Assembly: GCA_000961655.1 (NCBI GenBank)
Contig: LADR01000010.1
Location: forward strand, 78,165-142,164
DNA length: 64,000 nucleotides
DNA from: Desulfatitalea sp. BRH_c12
Lineage (GTDB): Bacteria > Desulfobacterota > Desulfobacteria > Desulfobacterales > Desulfosarcinaceae
Direction of reading: 5' to 3'
Shown: positions 43,125 to 51,930 of the stretch, one piece after another
Numbering within the stretch: the first letter of the stretch is position 1
Layout: each line of letters begins with the position of its first letter
Position numbers and translations under genes: made by a program
The notes under the pieces: model-generated
The model's input: only the letters and a program-made list of their open reading frames with translations
Databases searched by the model: none
Told to the model about the DNA's origin: nothing

Positions 43125-43995
43125 GCCGGACCTCCTGAAAGGTACCGGCCGCCTGCCGGATCGTATTGGCCAGTTGCCGGAACAGGTCGGCCATTGTTTC
43201 CGAACTGCCGGACAAAACCTGCCCGGCGGCATATGCTTCGGCAATGGCTCTCTGGTAGGGAATTTCCGCAAAAATCGGCAACCCGACTTCACCGCAGAAA
43301 CGGTAAACATCCGCGTCGCCCAAGCCGGCCCGGTTGACCACAACCCCCATCGGCTTGCCCAGAGGCTGAAAGGCCTGGTACGCCAATCGCAGATCAAAAA
43401 CCCCGAAAGGGGTCGGTTCGGTCACCAGCACAATGATGTCACTGTCGATCACCGCGCTGACCGCTGGACAGCTGACCCCCGGCGGTGCGTCCATCAACAC
43501 ATCGGCGCCAGCGGGGAACCCCTCCGCCTGCATCAACGCGGCCTGGACCTGTCGGATCAGCGGCGGGCTCATGGCCTCGCCAATGCGCAACCGCCCCATC
43601 AGAAAACCAGCTGACCCGGTCCGGCCCCATGACACCTCGCCCAGCACGCGACTGCCCGCGGTAATGGCACGGGTCGGGCACACAGCCATACAGCCCCCGC
43701 AACCATGGCACATTTCCGGGAAAACGAGCACGACGGTATTGAACACCGAAATAGCTTTGTACGCACACAAATTGGCGCAGGCCCGGCAGTAATTGCATTG
43801 GCTCTCATCGACCTGCGGCACGGCCATCAGGGCGTCACGCCGGCCCGCTATCTCCGGTTTCAGGAACAAGTGCAGATTGGGCTCTTCGACATCGAGATCG
43901 ACCGCGATCACGGGAGCATCCCATATGGCCGTCAATGACGCCGTCACCATGGTTTTACCGGTTCCGCCCTTCCCGCTGGCAATGGCCACCTTCAT
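43117..43995 (-). CDS. MinD/MRP-type ATPase with inserted ferredoxin domain (first of pair)
   Basis: The 292-residue partner of the following ATPase. It has deviant Walker A IASGKGGTGKTM at residues 5-16, VDLDVEEPN, the ferredoxin insert CNYCRACANLCAY and CHGCGGCMAVCP, and DAPPGVSCPAVSA. The two paralogues share the fold but differ throughout, so they may form a heterodimer. Its ATG overlaps the stop of the DUF134-NifX gene by 4 bases, which indicates a tightly coupled operon. Confidence 0.9.
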   Translation of the reverse strand: MKVAIASGKGGTGKTMVTASLTAIWDAPVIAVDLDVEEPNLHLFLKPEIAGRRDALMAVPQVDESQCNYCRACANLCAYKAISVFNTVVLVFPEMCHGCGGCMAVCPTRAITAGSRVLGEVSWGRTGSAGFLMGRLRIGEAMSPPLIRQVQAALMQAEGFPAGADVLMDAPPGVSCPAVSAVIDSDIIVLVTEPTPFGVFDLRLAYQAFQPLGKPMGVVVNRAGLGDADVYRFCGEVGLPIFAEIPYQRAIAEAYAAGQVLSGSSETMADLFRQLANTIRQAAGTFQEVRHA

Positions 43996-44360
43996 GCACG
44001 CACACCTTTCGCATCGGTCAACGCCGACCAGGTCACCGCCCCGCTTTTGAAACGTTCGAGCGCTTCGCGCACCGTCATATTTTCCAGATCCTGGGCCACG
44101 CGGATGCCGGCGGCGGACAACGCCTGAAACGCCTTGGGACCGACATAGCCGGTCAGCACAGCAGTGGCGCCAGTGCCCGCAACAATTTCGGCAGCCTGGA
44201 TACCCGCGCCCTGAGCGCGCACTTGCGCAGCCCCGTTTTCAACATAGCGAAATGACAAAGTGTCCGGATCGATGACGATGAAGCCAGCCGCGCGTCCGAA
44301 ACGCGGATCAACCGCATCGTCGAGCGTAGGTCCATCGCTGGTAATGGCGATCGTGTTCAT
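43992..44360 (-). CDS. Possible separately translated NifX domain (internal start)
   Basis: The same frame as the DUF134-NifX fusion, opened at ATG 44360 (residue 127). It is preceded by the strong ribosome site AAGGAG at good distance. The product would be a 122-residue NifX/orange-protein-like protein starting MNTIAITSDGPTLDD. That is a typical start for stand-alone family members. Confidence 0.45.
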   Translation of the reverse strand: MNTIAITSDGPTLDDAVDPRFGRAAGFIVIDPDTLSFRYVENGAAQVRAQGAGIQAAEIVAGTGATAVLTGYVGPKAFQALSAAGIRVAQDLENMTVREALERFKSGAVTWSALTDAKGVRA

Positions 44361-44738
44361 CAAGACGTTCTCCTTCCCTGCATTGGGTATTTCGGCGGCC
44401 GAACGGTCGTCGGTCGATGAGACGCTCACGGTGGCGCTCTTTGGCACAGCGACAGGATGATCCGCTGTATGAATACGCAACGCCAACCCGCCGATCAACG
44501 CTTTGGCCACCGTATTGCGGGCCGAAGACAAAATTCGTCCGAAAGTCTGTCGCGATACATGCATGCGCTGCGCCGCAGTTGCATGACTGAGCCCCTCGAA
44601 ATCGGCCAACCGTATCGCCTCGAAACCATCCAGGGGCAAATACACCTCAGCCAACTCGCGCAACGGCACACCGCGCGGCTTGAAATAGGTCACCTCGGGC
44701 GTGGTGTTGATATTTCGACATTTTCGTGGACGCACCAT
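43992..44738 (-). CDS. DUF134 - NifX-domain fusion protein
   Basis: Residues 1-105 are a DUF134 regulator: a Cys-containing start VRPRKCRNINTTPEVTYFKP, then a helix-turn-helix around LSHATAAQRMHVSRQTFGRIL. Residues 127-248 are a NifX-type cofactor-binding domain (ITSDGPTLDDAVDPRFGRA). The two are joined by a Ser/Ala-rich linker. An internal ATG at 44360 with GGAAGGAG nine bases upstream could yield the NifX domain alone. A regulator fused to a cofactor carrier suggests direct sensing of the cluster; that is inference. Confidence 0.85.
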   Translation of the reverse strand: MVRPRKCRNINTTPEVTYFKPRGVPLRELAEVYLPLDGFEAIRLADFEGLSHATAAQRMHVSRQTFGRILSSARNTVAKALIGGLALRIHTADHPVAVPKSATVSVSSTDDRSAAEIPNAGKENVLMNTIAITSDGPTLDDAVDPRFGRAAGFIVIDPDTLSFRYVENGAAQVRAQGAGIQAAEIVAGTGATAVLTGYVGPKAFQALSAAGIRVAQDLENMTVREALERFKSGAVTWSALTDAKGVRA

Positions 44739-44754
44739 TTTCGGTCCTCACTTA

Positions 44755-44823
44755 TGAGCGTATGCTACTTACGTCTCAACTACGACTCCAAAATACAAAA
44801 GTCAAGTAAAAGAGCATATGCTC
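44755..44823 (-). promoter_or_regulatory. Operator-like palindromes and promoter before the DUF134-NifX gene
   Basis: GAGCATATGCTC (44812-44823) is a perfect 12-bp palindrome. A related site, TGAGCGTATGCTAC, is at 44755-44768. Between them, on the minus strand, TTGACT (44805-44800) and a weak TAGTTG (44782-44777) are 17 bases apart. The pair of sites around a promoter suggests binding by one of the DUF134 proteins. Confidence 0.5.
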
Positions 44824-45190
44824 AAAATTGGTCAGCCAGACGCCCCCTGCGCTTCGCACCCTTGCCTTGGCGATCCGCGCATGACGACACATCGCTACCG
44901 CTCAAGCGGTAATCCCCCCCGTCAATATGAATCGCCCAACCCCTGCTGAGCGCCCGGGCCACGTTGCGACGCGCTTCGCCCAGGATACGCGAAAAAGTCG
45001 CCCGCGACACCTCCATGCGCGCTGCAGCCTCACCATGCGCCAGCGCCTCGGCATCTGCCAACCGCAATGCTTCCAGACCTTCTACCGACAAGTTGACCCC
45101 GGTAAGGCCCTCAAGCGGAACCCCCTGAGGTTTATAAAAGGTGTGCACGGGCGCTTGACCCACTCGGCGGCATTTTCTCGGTCGCGGCAT
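44822..45190 (-). CDS. DUF134 family DNA-binding regulator
   Basis: The 122-residue protein is a stand-alone DUF134 member. It has PRPRKCRRVGQAPVHTFYKP at the start, the segment VNLSVEGLEALRLADAEALA, and a helix-turn-helix (GEAAARMEVSRATFSRILGEARR). DUF134 genes are regularly found with NifX/MRP clusters in anaerobes and probably regulate them. Its promoter carries a perfect 20-bp palindrome over the -10 box, consistent with autorepression. GAGGG precedes the ATG. Confidence 0.85.
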   Translation of the reverse strand: MPRPRKCRRVGQAPVHTFYKPQGVPLEGLTGVNLSVEGLEALRLADAEALAHGEAAARMEVSRATFSRILGEARRNVARALSRGWAIHIDGGDYRLSGSDVSSCADRQGKGAKRRGRLADQF

Positions 45191-45201
45191 AGTCCCTCTA
45201 G

Positions 45202-45246
45202 TTATGAAATTAATTTCATAATATGCAGATTGGCGCTATTCGTCAA
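45202..45246 (-). promoter_or_regulatory. Promoter with overlapping 20-bp palindrome (DUF134 gene)
   Basis: On the minus strand TTGACG (45246-45241) and TATTAT (45223-45218) are 17 bases apart. TTATGAAATT (45202-45211) followed by its exact reverse complement (45212-45221) forms a perfect 20-bp palindrome that overlaps the -10 box. A weaker version, ATGAACAATATTTCAT, lies upstream at 45256-45272. Confidence 0.7.
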
Positions 45247-45407
45247 GCCATAATTATGAACAATATTTCATTTGATCACCTTCCCGATCGCCGGCACGAA
45301 ATTCCGCTGATGCCGCGCCGCCCGCGTTCAGCACAACGTCAGGTGCTTCGGGCGCGTGTTGCACGCCCTATCCGTCATGCGATTTTGTGTCGATCAGGTA
45401 GGATGAC

Positions 45408-46208
45408 CTACATTTTATCAGAGGTGTCGGCCCGCGAAGATCGGGCATGATGACTTTTTGCAGAGGAAAGCACTTTTTGGACATACGCGCGGGTTTCACG
45501 AAAAGGCACATCGGCACCATATCGCATCACCCTTGCCGGCCCGGCATTATAAGCAGACAACGCCTTCTTCAAATCCTGTCCGAACATGTCCAGCATCCGG
45601 CGCAAATAGCGCGCACCGCCATCGATATTCTGCTCGACATTGAAAGCATCGTCCACACCCAATTCACGGGCAGTCGCCGGCATCAACTGCATCAAACCCA
45701 GCGCACCAGCCGGAGAAACCGCCCGCACCCGGAAATTGGATTCAGCCTCGATCACGCTGCGAATCAGCCCGGAAGACAAATCGTATTTGGCCGCGGCCCT
45801 ATCGATACTTCGCGCAATGCGCGCCGACTCCGACATCCCAGGCGCTTCAACCCCATTCAGCCGGACCGCATGCATCGCATGAAGGCCCTCAACCCGTTCA
45901 GCCGCAGCGCCCACTTCAGGTTCAGCCATTTCCGGAGACGCTTGAAAGCCGACGGCACCCGCCCCTCCAGCAACCGGATCGCGCGGCAGCCTTGCGGCCA
46001 CAGGATTCTTTAAATAGTCGCCTATGCGCATACCAGCACCCGGCGCAACCGGCGCGGGCGACCGGGATTCCAAACCAGCCAGAACCGTCTCGAAGCGGGT
46101 TATCGGGTCCGCACCCCGGCCCGCAACATCCTCGGACCCGCGCGTCGGTTGGGCCATACCCGCTTGCTTGAAATAATCGTGAATGGTCAAATTTGTTTTT
46201 GGAACCAT
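45408..46208 (-). CDS. Lytic transglycosylase (SLT domain)
   Basis: The 266-residue protein ends in an SLT domain that cleaves the peptidoglycan glycan strand. The catalytic Glu lies in VIEAESNFRVRA near residue 155, followed by GALGLMQLMPATA, the NVEQNIDGGARYL motif and LSAYNAGPARV. The first 130 residues are low-complexity and repeat the motif IHDYFKQAG / IGDYLKNP. No signal peptide is seen from the ATG at 46208, which has AGGAGG just upstream. Export would need another route, as for some flagellar or phage-like muramidases. Confidence 0.85.
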   Translation of the reverse strand: MVPKTNLTIHDYFKQAGMAQPTRGSEDVAGRGADPITRFETVLAGLESRSPAPVAPGAGMRIGDYLKNPVAARLPRDPVAGGAGAVGFQASPEMAEPEVGAAAERVEGLHAMHAVRLNGVEAPGMSESARIARSIDRAAAKYDLSSGLIRSVIEAESNFRVRAVSPAGALGLMQLMPATARELGVDDAFNVEQNIDGGARYLRRMLDMFGQDLKKALSAYNAGPARVMRYGADVPFRETRAYVQKVLSSAKSHHARSSRADTSDKM

Positions 46209-46574
46209 GACCTCCTCCTGATTTTGCGCTCCCAATGAAGCCAGCAAAATCCGTTCCAAAACACCCTGAGGCAATTTATTAAAAAATTCAAATGCTTATA
46301 ATATAGACCGTCGTCGTAGCCGATATGAAACCGATCCTTTTTGCCGGATGCAGGCAAAATATTGACACCGCCCCCACATGCATTGTGTGTACGGGGCTAA
46401 CTTACCCCTGTGATCTCTCTGTGCGCTGTGCTATTTTTCTTTTTGGTTACGCGGTTCGCCCAGTGACTATTGGCGTTTTCGGGATTGGCACGGAGGAGGT
46501 GAGCCGGGGATCTCACTTAACCGAAATGGATATTTTTTGTACATGACCCATGGCATGGAGGATCGATACCCCCT
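46209..46574. other. Intergenic stretch with repeat fragments
   Basis: Contains a family D-like fragment at about 46461-46510 (CAGTGACTATTGGCGTTTTC, GGATTGGCACGGAGGAGGTG). No gene or clear promoter is seen in the rest. Confidence 0.4.
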
Positions 46575-46790
46575 ATGAACGGCACCCAGCGCAGCGACAT
46601 CAAACCCGGATTACAAGTCGACATCGTGTTGAAGCAAGACCAGCGCACAGGCCGGTTGACAAGAGGCATCGTCAAAGAACTGCTGACCCGATCGGGCACC
46701 CACCCCCATGGCATCAAAGTACGGCTGACAGACGGCCAGGTAGGCCGGGTCAAAAACATCATAGGCGCATCCCCGACACCCCCTGCATAA
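46575..46790 (+). CDS. YwbE family protein
   Basis: The 71-residue protein matches YwbE (DUF2196): R-x-DIKPGLQVDIVLKQDQRTG, then LTRGIVKELLTRSGTHPHGIKVRL and a DGQVGRVKNI end. The family is small, basic and widespread, and its function is unknown. Its beta-rich pattern suggests a KOW-like or OB-like RNA-binding fold. It stands alone, convergent with the gene at 46804. Confidence 0.85.
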   Translation: MNGTQRSDIKPGLQVDIVLKQDQRTGRLTRGIVKELLTRSGTHPHGIKVRLTDGQVGRVKNIIGASPTPPA

Positions 46791-46803
46791 TCACCGGCGG
46801 ATT

Positions 46804-47421
46804 TCATTCATGCGCCTTGCCCGCATGCGCGGCGGCCGCCTCCCGTTCCCATTCGGCCGTATCCTTCAGAAAAGAACGCATGCCGCCGCGCCAGGGATAT
46901 TTAGACCAGAATGAGGCGCCCCAGAAATCGAAGCGGGCGACCTGAACCACGCGCGTCCGTCCATTATCCGCATACAGCTGGATAAACCCGTAATGAAAGC
47001 GGTTGCCGGTCTGGTTGGTGGCGATCAATTCGAATTCCAACCGATGCCGTTCGGCCATAATGCGGGTTTGCCAGCGAAAATACACTTCCGGCAGGCTCTT
47101 GTAATAGTTTTCCGTAACGACCGTATCGCCGCTGCGCGAAATCAGGCGATGACTGAGAATATAGGGGTTGGCCTCAAGAAAGGTATTGTCAAAATCGGTC
47201 TTGAAGCGCCAGTAAACGTCCAGCGGCAAATCGACCTGATAGGTCATCCGGTAGGCTTGCCCGCCTCGCGCGTCCGGTGCCGCATGCGTGATCTGTATGG
47301 AATCGGTCGCAGTTGCATTGCCTGCCGCCATCAGCGTGGCGCAGGCTACCCAGGCGCTGAAACATAGCCGGCAGAGCCAGCGCGCATACGGCCTCGGACG
47401 TTGCCTTGGGAAGGTCGCCAC
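46804..47421 (-). CDS. Exported protein, START/SRPBCC-like
   Basis: The 205-residue protein has an N-terminal hydrophobic segment (CRLCFSAWVACATLMAAG) typical of a signal peptide. The mature part (VDLPLDVYWRFKTDFDNTF, RLISRSGDTVVTENYY, RFHYGFIQLYADNGRTRV) looks like a SRPBCC/START-type beta-alpha fold that may bind a hydrophobic ligand. I cannot name the function. The start is GTG at 47421 with AAGGGG seven bases upstream. It is 80 bases downstream of the radical SAM gene. Confidence 0.6.
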   Translation of the reverse strand: MATFPRQRPRPYARWLCRLCFSAWVACATLMAAGNATATDSIQITHAAPDARGGQAYRMTYQVDLPLDVYWRFKTDFDNTFLEANPYILSHRLISRSGDTVVTENYYKSLPEVYFRWQTRIMAERHRLEFELIATNQTGNRFHYGFIQLYADNGRTRVVQVARFDFWGASFWSKYPWRGGMRSFLKDTAEWEREAAAAHAGKAHE

Positions 47422-47501
47422 TGATCCGCCCCTTTGTTCGGCTCTTTACGTAAATCCGATAACAGTAGTTGATATCTTTACGAATGCGCGCGTAAACGCC
47501 T

Positions 47502-49076
47502 TTATTTAAGCACAGCAGGCGTGAAGAACGGCGCGTGATTGGACGTGAAAACCGGCGGATCGCGGCGTACAATCCGCTGAATTGCCGGATGTCGCTTGAA
47601 GGTCCGATCAAGATACCGACGCACCTGGATGCGGCCCCAACCGGCCGGATGCTCGAAATCACGGTACAAGGCCAGATCACCCTGGTAGAAATCGCGCGAC
47701 TGCAGCTCTGCCGCATCGGGGCTGTCCAAGGGCAGGTTGAAGACGGCCATGTTGAGAAATCCGATCAGTTCCTGGTGAGCGACCACAAAGTCGAGCGTCT
47801 TGTGCGCCGCGGCCGCGTCTTCGGCCGGAGTGCCGAAAAGCAGGTAAACGTAGGATGCAATCCCGGCCATACGCAGGTTATCGAGCACTTTTTCCGCCAT
47901 ATCCAGACGCAACCCTTTTTCAAGCGCATCCAGCACCGACTGACTGCCGGACTCCAACCCCACTTTCAGCATCACGCAGCCGGCGGCGGCCAGCCGCCGG
48001 CAAAAATCGAGGTCATCCAGAGGCTTGCCGATCCGCACAAACCCGTACCAGGCCGCACCCGGCGGCTCTACGGCCAGTGCCTTGAGCAGGGCCGGCGAAA
48101 GCGCATTGTCCAGCAGATGCACCAAGACCGGCTGGGTCTGCGCGACCAGATGGCGCAAGTGCCCGGTCGCCGTGTGATGCGGCAGCGGATGGAAGGGCCG
48201 GCGTTCGGCACGTTCGGGACAAAACGCACAGCGACGCCACCAACACCCATCCGAGGCGCTGAACGGCAGGACAAAACCCGGGCTCAAATAGGCGACATTG
48301 CGCACATCGCTGTAATCCGGGCAACAGAAGCTGTCCGACGCAGCAGCGCCGACCGCCGCCAGCAGCGCGGCTTCACCGGGACCGGCCACCATATGATCGA
48401 TCAGATCGCCAAATCCCGCGCAGCGGCCCGGCCGCCGCAGCCAGGAGGTGATTAACCCACCGCCCGCCATGATTTTCAAACCGGGGTAGGCTTTTTTGAG
48501 CAAGCCAATCAAGGCAAAAGCGCACAACGCCTGGGAAAGATAATTGATCGATAGACCGACCACCGACGGTTGCAATGCCCCGATGCGTGGCAACAGCCGC
48601 TCCTGGTAGTAATTGAAAAAAGGATTGCGCTCCGGCTGCCGGGCAGCCTGGCGCAGATCGGTGCTGCGCACCGGCGTCCATTGAAGATCACCATAATCCC
48701 CCAATCCGACCCGGATTTGATCGGCGCGCCCGCTCAAGGTCAAAAGCCGGCCGATGTCGGCAACCGCCCGTTGGTAGCGCTCAGGCTGGGTGTAGGTAAA
48801 CGGCGTGCGCAAGGCCTGAAGATGGTCTTCGCAATGGCGATAGGCGCGCCGCGACCAGGTGTCGCCCGGAGGCTCGCATTTCTCCAACAGGGCATACATG
48901 CCTTCAACGTTGGCGTCGATGACCGCGCAGGAGACCGCATTGCTGCGCAAGGCCCCCGCCAGCCGGGCGATTCCTGCAGGCGGCTCGCCCGGCTTGACCA
49001 CGGGCGGATAAATCAACACCACCGATACCTTTTCGTGACTCTGAAGCGCCTCTTTGCGCGTGGGCATGATGACCAC
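47502..49076 (-). CDS. B12-binding radical SAM protein
   Basis: The 524-residue protein opens with a cobalamin-binding-like domain (VLIYPPVVKPGEPPAGIARL, IDANVEG) and then a radical SAM core. The [4Fe-4S] Cys are in GCWWRRCAFCPE near residue 280. The spacing is CX4CX2C, as in a subset of B12-radical SAM enzymes. Later motifs are VLVHLLDNALSP and LKVGLESGSQ. Members often do methylations or ring rearrangements on lipids, cofactors or peptides; the substrate is unknown. GTG at 49076 with GGGAG upstream is the best start. Confidence 0.88.
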   Translation of the reverse strand: MVIMPTRKEALQSHEKVSVVLIYPPVVKPGEPPAGIARLAGALRSNAVSCAVIDANVEGMYALLEKCEPPGDTWSRRAYRHCEDHLQALRTPFTYTQPERYQRAVADIGRLLTLSGRADQIRVGLGDYGDLQWTPVRSTDLRQAARQPERNPFFNYYQERLLPRIGALQPSVVGLSINYLSQALCAFALIGLLKKAYPGLKIMAGGGLITSWLRRPGRCAGFGDLIDHMVAGPGEAALLAAVGAAASDSFCCPDYSDVRNVAYLSPGFVLPFSASDGCWWRRCAFCPERAERRPFHPLPHHTATGHLRHLVAQTQPVLVHLLDNALSPALLKALAVEPPGAAWYGFVRIGKPLDDLDFCRRLAAAGCVMLKVGLESGSQSVLDALEKGLRLDMAEKVLDNLRMAGIASYVYLLFGTPAEDAAAAHKTLDFVVAHQELIGFLNMAVFNLPLDSPDAAELQSRDFYQGDLALYRDFEHPAGWGRIQVRRYLDRTFKRHPAIQRIVRRDPPVFTSNHAPFFTPAVLK

Positions 49077-49122
49077 TGATATCTCCCTTACGCCGTCCGT
49101 TGCGAAACTTTTTTACAACGTT

Positions 49123-50412
49123 CTATTTTATTTGACGGCAATACGTTTCACGCGTGAAAAAAAGCAGTATCACTGAAAGAACGATCCACACCAGAATCAT
49201 GGAAAAGCCCACCTGATAGGCCTCCCGGCTGTAGATCCGCACACCGTCCCGAACCGTGCCCTGCCACTGGTGATCGAGCATCCAGCCGACCGCCGGCTGC
49301 ATCAGCATAGGCCCCATCATCACCCCCATGTTGATGACCCCTGAAATGGTTCCAGAGAATTCGGCCGGGACCGACTCCTTGGCAAAAGCGAATGTCAGGA
49401 TCATAGACCCGGAAAAGAAGCCGGTCAGCAACAAAGCGGTTACCAGGGCCCACATAGGCAAATCCGGAATCAGCCACACCACGGACCAGCCGACCAATGT
49501 GGCAGCGCACCCGATGATGAATAATGGTTTACGTCTTTGCCAGCGGTCGGAAAGATACCCGATGATCGGACCGCTCAATGCCAGGCACACCAACAAGGCC
49601 GACGTCAACATGGCAGCCGTGGAACGTTGCAGATTATAGTGGGTGGTCAGAAAGGGCACGCCCCACAGGCCTGCGAAAGTGAGGGTACCGCCTGTCAGCG
49701 CACCCGGAATCACCATGAGCAGCAGGGTGTTGCGGTAGCGAAAAACGCCGGAGACGCCGGCCAAGATGTTTTTCAGCGACACGCGGGTAGCCGAAGAGGG
49801 ATTGGGTGCCCAGTCGGCAAAGCCCTTTTCGTGGGGACAGTCCCTGACAAAGAGCCGGATCAACACCCCTATTGCCAGGGAAACGACCGCCACACCCAGC
49901 ATCACGCCGCGCCAACTGTAGTGATCCATGAGAAGGCGCAAGGGCGGTCCGGCGCCCACAGCGCCAATAATACCGACAAAAACGATCATACCTGCAATCA
50001 TGGCATAGTAGCGGGGCGGAAACCAGCACGTGGAGAGCTTGAGCATGCCGACAAACGCCACGGCCACCGAAGCGCCGATCAGCAACCGGCCTAAACCCGC
50101 CCAGAACAAGGTCGGCGCCAGGGCAAACAAAATCGTGCCTGCCGCGGCGGCCCATGCGCCTGTGCTCAGCAGACGGCGCGGTCCCAAGGTATCAGCGAAT
50201 ACCCCGGTAGGTATCTGCATGGCCACATAGCTGTAGAAGTAATAGGCTGACAAGTTGCCGAGAGCGGTCGCGCCGATCTGAAAATCGCGCATTAACTCCT
50301 CGGTCATCACGGCCGGCGCAACACGATGGAAAAAGGCCATCAGGTAAAAAAGCGCGCCCAGGCCCCAGACCGACCAGGCGACAGACAGCGGCGGTGGGGT
50401 ATTGGACTGCAT
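49123..50412 (-). CDS. MFS transporter
   Basis: The 429-residue protein has about 12 transmembrane helices and the MFS loop motif in GVFADTLGPRRLLSTG between helices 2 and 3, with a second version (GYLSDRWQRRKPLFIIG) after helix 8. It resembles nitrate/oxalate or sugar-phosphate-type major facilitators; the substrate is not deducible. The ATG at 50412 is preferred to an upstream extension lacking membrane character. It is divergent from the repeat-rich region at 50413. Confidence 0.88.
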   Translation of the reverse strand: MQSNTPPPLSVAWSVWGLGALFYLMAFFHRVAPAVMTEELMRDFQIGATALGNLSAYYFYSYVAMQIPTGVFADTLGPRRLLSTGAWAAAAGTILFALAPTLFWAGLGRLLIGASVAVAFVGMLKLSTCWFPPRYYAMIAGMIVFVGIIGAVGAGPPLRLLMDHYSWRGVMLGVAVVSLAIGVLIRLFVRDCPHEKGFADWAPNPSSATRVSLKNILAGVSGVFRYRNTLLLMVIPGALTGGTLTFAGLWGVPFLTTHYNLQRSTAAMLTSALLVCLALSGPIIGYLSDRWQRRKPLFIIGCAATLVGWSVVWLIPDLPMWALVTALLLTGFFSGSMILTFAFAKESVPAEFSGTISGVINMGVMMGPMLMQPAVGWMLDHQWQGTVRDGVRIYSREAYQVGFSMILVWIVLSVILLFFTRETYCRQIK

Positions 50413-50507
50413 GGTATAATGCCTGCTTTCGCGAAAAGAATCATACTGAAAAGTCCGCGCACTATAGTGAAGGCTCGGGGGACTGTCAACCAAACGGGTG
50501 TTTCTCG

Positions 50508-50876
50508 GCAGGGTAATCGCACTTGCGTGTGGGCCGCATTTCAGAAATGGAACATCGTTCTTCCTCAGCGGCGAACCTTGTGTTCGCCTGGTGCGTAGAT
50601 GTCGTTGAATCCCTGGGGCGAAGGAACATCTTGATAATCACGCTGCCCGCTGTAGGGGCGACCGGCGGTCGCCCGCGCGAACCACTGTATTTAGCCATCG
50701 CACAAAACACCGGGGCCCTTATTCTCCCGCACCAATAATTGCCGAAAATGATGGTTTTGCTCCCGCACCGGGCGACCGCCGCTCGCCCCTACAGGTGGAA
50801 CCCCTTGCGATAACACAGTACAAAGGGTTCGTGTGATCCTCCTGCCTATACCTTATTTACAAATATGAATGCTGAA
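50508..50876. repeat. Repeat family A, copy 2
   Basis: Starts CAGGGTAATCGCACTTGCGT like copy 1, with matching interior (GGGCCGCATTTCAGAAATGG, ATCGTTCTTCCTC, the GGGCGACC palindromes). The right end is degenerate (CAAATATGAATGCTGA). It fills most of the 50413-50931 gap. Confidence 0.75.
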
Positions 50877-50931
50877 CTACAGATAATTTAAAACATCGCG
50901 TCGGACTGCGACGCAGGTCAAGGAGGTTAAT

Positions 50932-51918
50932 ATGGACTACAGAAAACTGGGCCAACAAGGCCCGACGGTTTCGGCCATCGGCTTGGGATGTATGGGCATG
51001 TCTGAATTTTACGGCGCCCGGGACGACGCGCAATCGATCCACACCATTCACCATGCCCTGGCGTCCGGCATCACTTTTCTCGACACGGCCGACATGTATG
51101 GGATGGGCCATAATGAAGAACTGGTGGGCCGGGCCATTCGCGACCGGCGCGACCAGGTCGTGCTGGCCACCAAATTCGGCAACGTGCGCGGCGACGATGG
51201 CAGCTTCAAAGGTGTCGACGGCCGGCCGGCGTACGTGCGCGCCGCTTGCGAGGCCAGCTTAAGGCGCCTGGGGGTGGACGTCATCGATCTATACTATCAG
51301 CATCGGGTCGATCCGCGAACGCCCATTGAAGAGACCGTCGGCGCCATGGCCGAACTGGTCAAGGAGGGCAAAGTCCGCTTTCTGGGACTGTCCGAAGCAG
51401 CACCGCAGACCATCCGCCGCGCCAACCTGGTGCACCCGATCAGCGCCCTGCAAAGCGAATACTCGCTCTGGACGCGCGAGGTCGAGTCGCAGATTCTCAA
51501 AACCTGCCGCCAACTGGGAATCGGTTTCGTGGCTTACAGCCCGCTCGGACGCGGCTTTCTGACCGGCCGCATCAAAACAGTCGAGGATCTGGAAGAAGGC
51601 GACTACCGCCGCGATTCACCCCGCTTTCAAGGCGACAACCTCGCGCACAACCTGGCCATTATCCGCAGACTCGAGGAAGTCGCCTCGGACAAACGCTGCT
51701 CGCTCGCCCAGTTGGCGCTGGCCTGGCTGCTAGCCCAAGGCAAAGATGTCGTGCCTATCGCCGGAACCAAGCGCGTGCGCTACCTGGAAGACAATCTGCA
51801 AGCGCTGGAAGTGCAGCTCAGCAAAGAGGATCTGGCCCATATCGACCAGGTTGCCCCCGTGGGCGCCGCACGGGGGCTGCGTTATCCGGAACCCGGCATG
51901 CGCGCGGTTGAACTGTAA
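50932..51918 (+). CDS. Aldo/keto reductase
   Basis: The 328-residue NADPH-dependent TIM-barrel oxidoreductase belongs to the AKR family near the YakC/AKR13 group. The catalytic tetrad is visible: Asp and Tyr in FLDTADMYG, Lys in LATKFGN and His in YYQHRVD. The cofactor region is [19 protein letters not shown] lies before the ATG. The physiological substrate is unknown. It converges on the MmgE/PrpD gene with 12 bases between the stops. Confidence 0.95.
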   Translation: MDYRKLGQQGPTVSAIGLGCMGMSEFYGARDDAQSIHTIHHALASGITFLDTADMYGMGHNEELVGRAIRDRRDQVVLATKFGNVRGDDGSFKGVDGRPAYVRAACEASLRRLGVDVIDLYYQHRVDPRTPIEETVGAMAELVKEGKVRFLGLSEAAPQTIRRANLVHPISALQSEYSLWTREVESQILKTCRQLGIGFVAYSPLGRGFLTGRIKTVEDLEEGDYRRDSPRFQGDNLAHNLAIIRRLEEVASDKRCSLAQLALAWLLAQGKDVVPIAGTKRVRYLEDNLQALEVQLSKEDLAHIDQVAPVGAARGLRYPEPGMRAVEL

Positions 51919-51930
51919 TGTCGCAAAACG

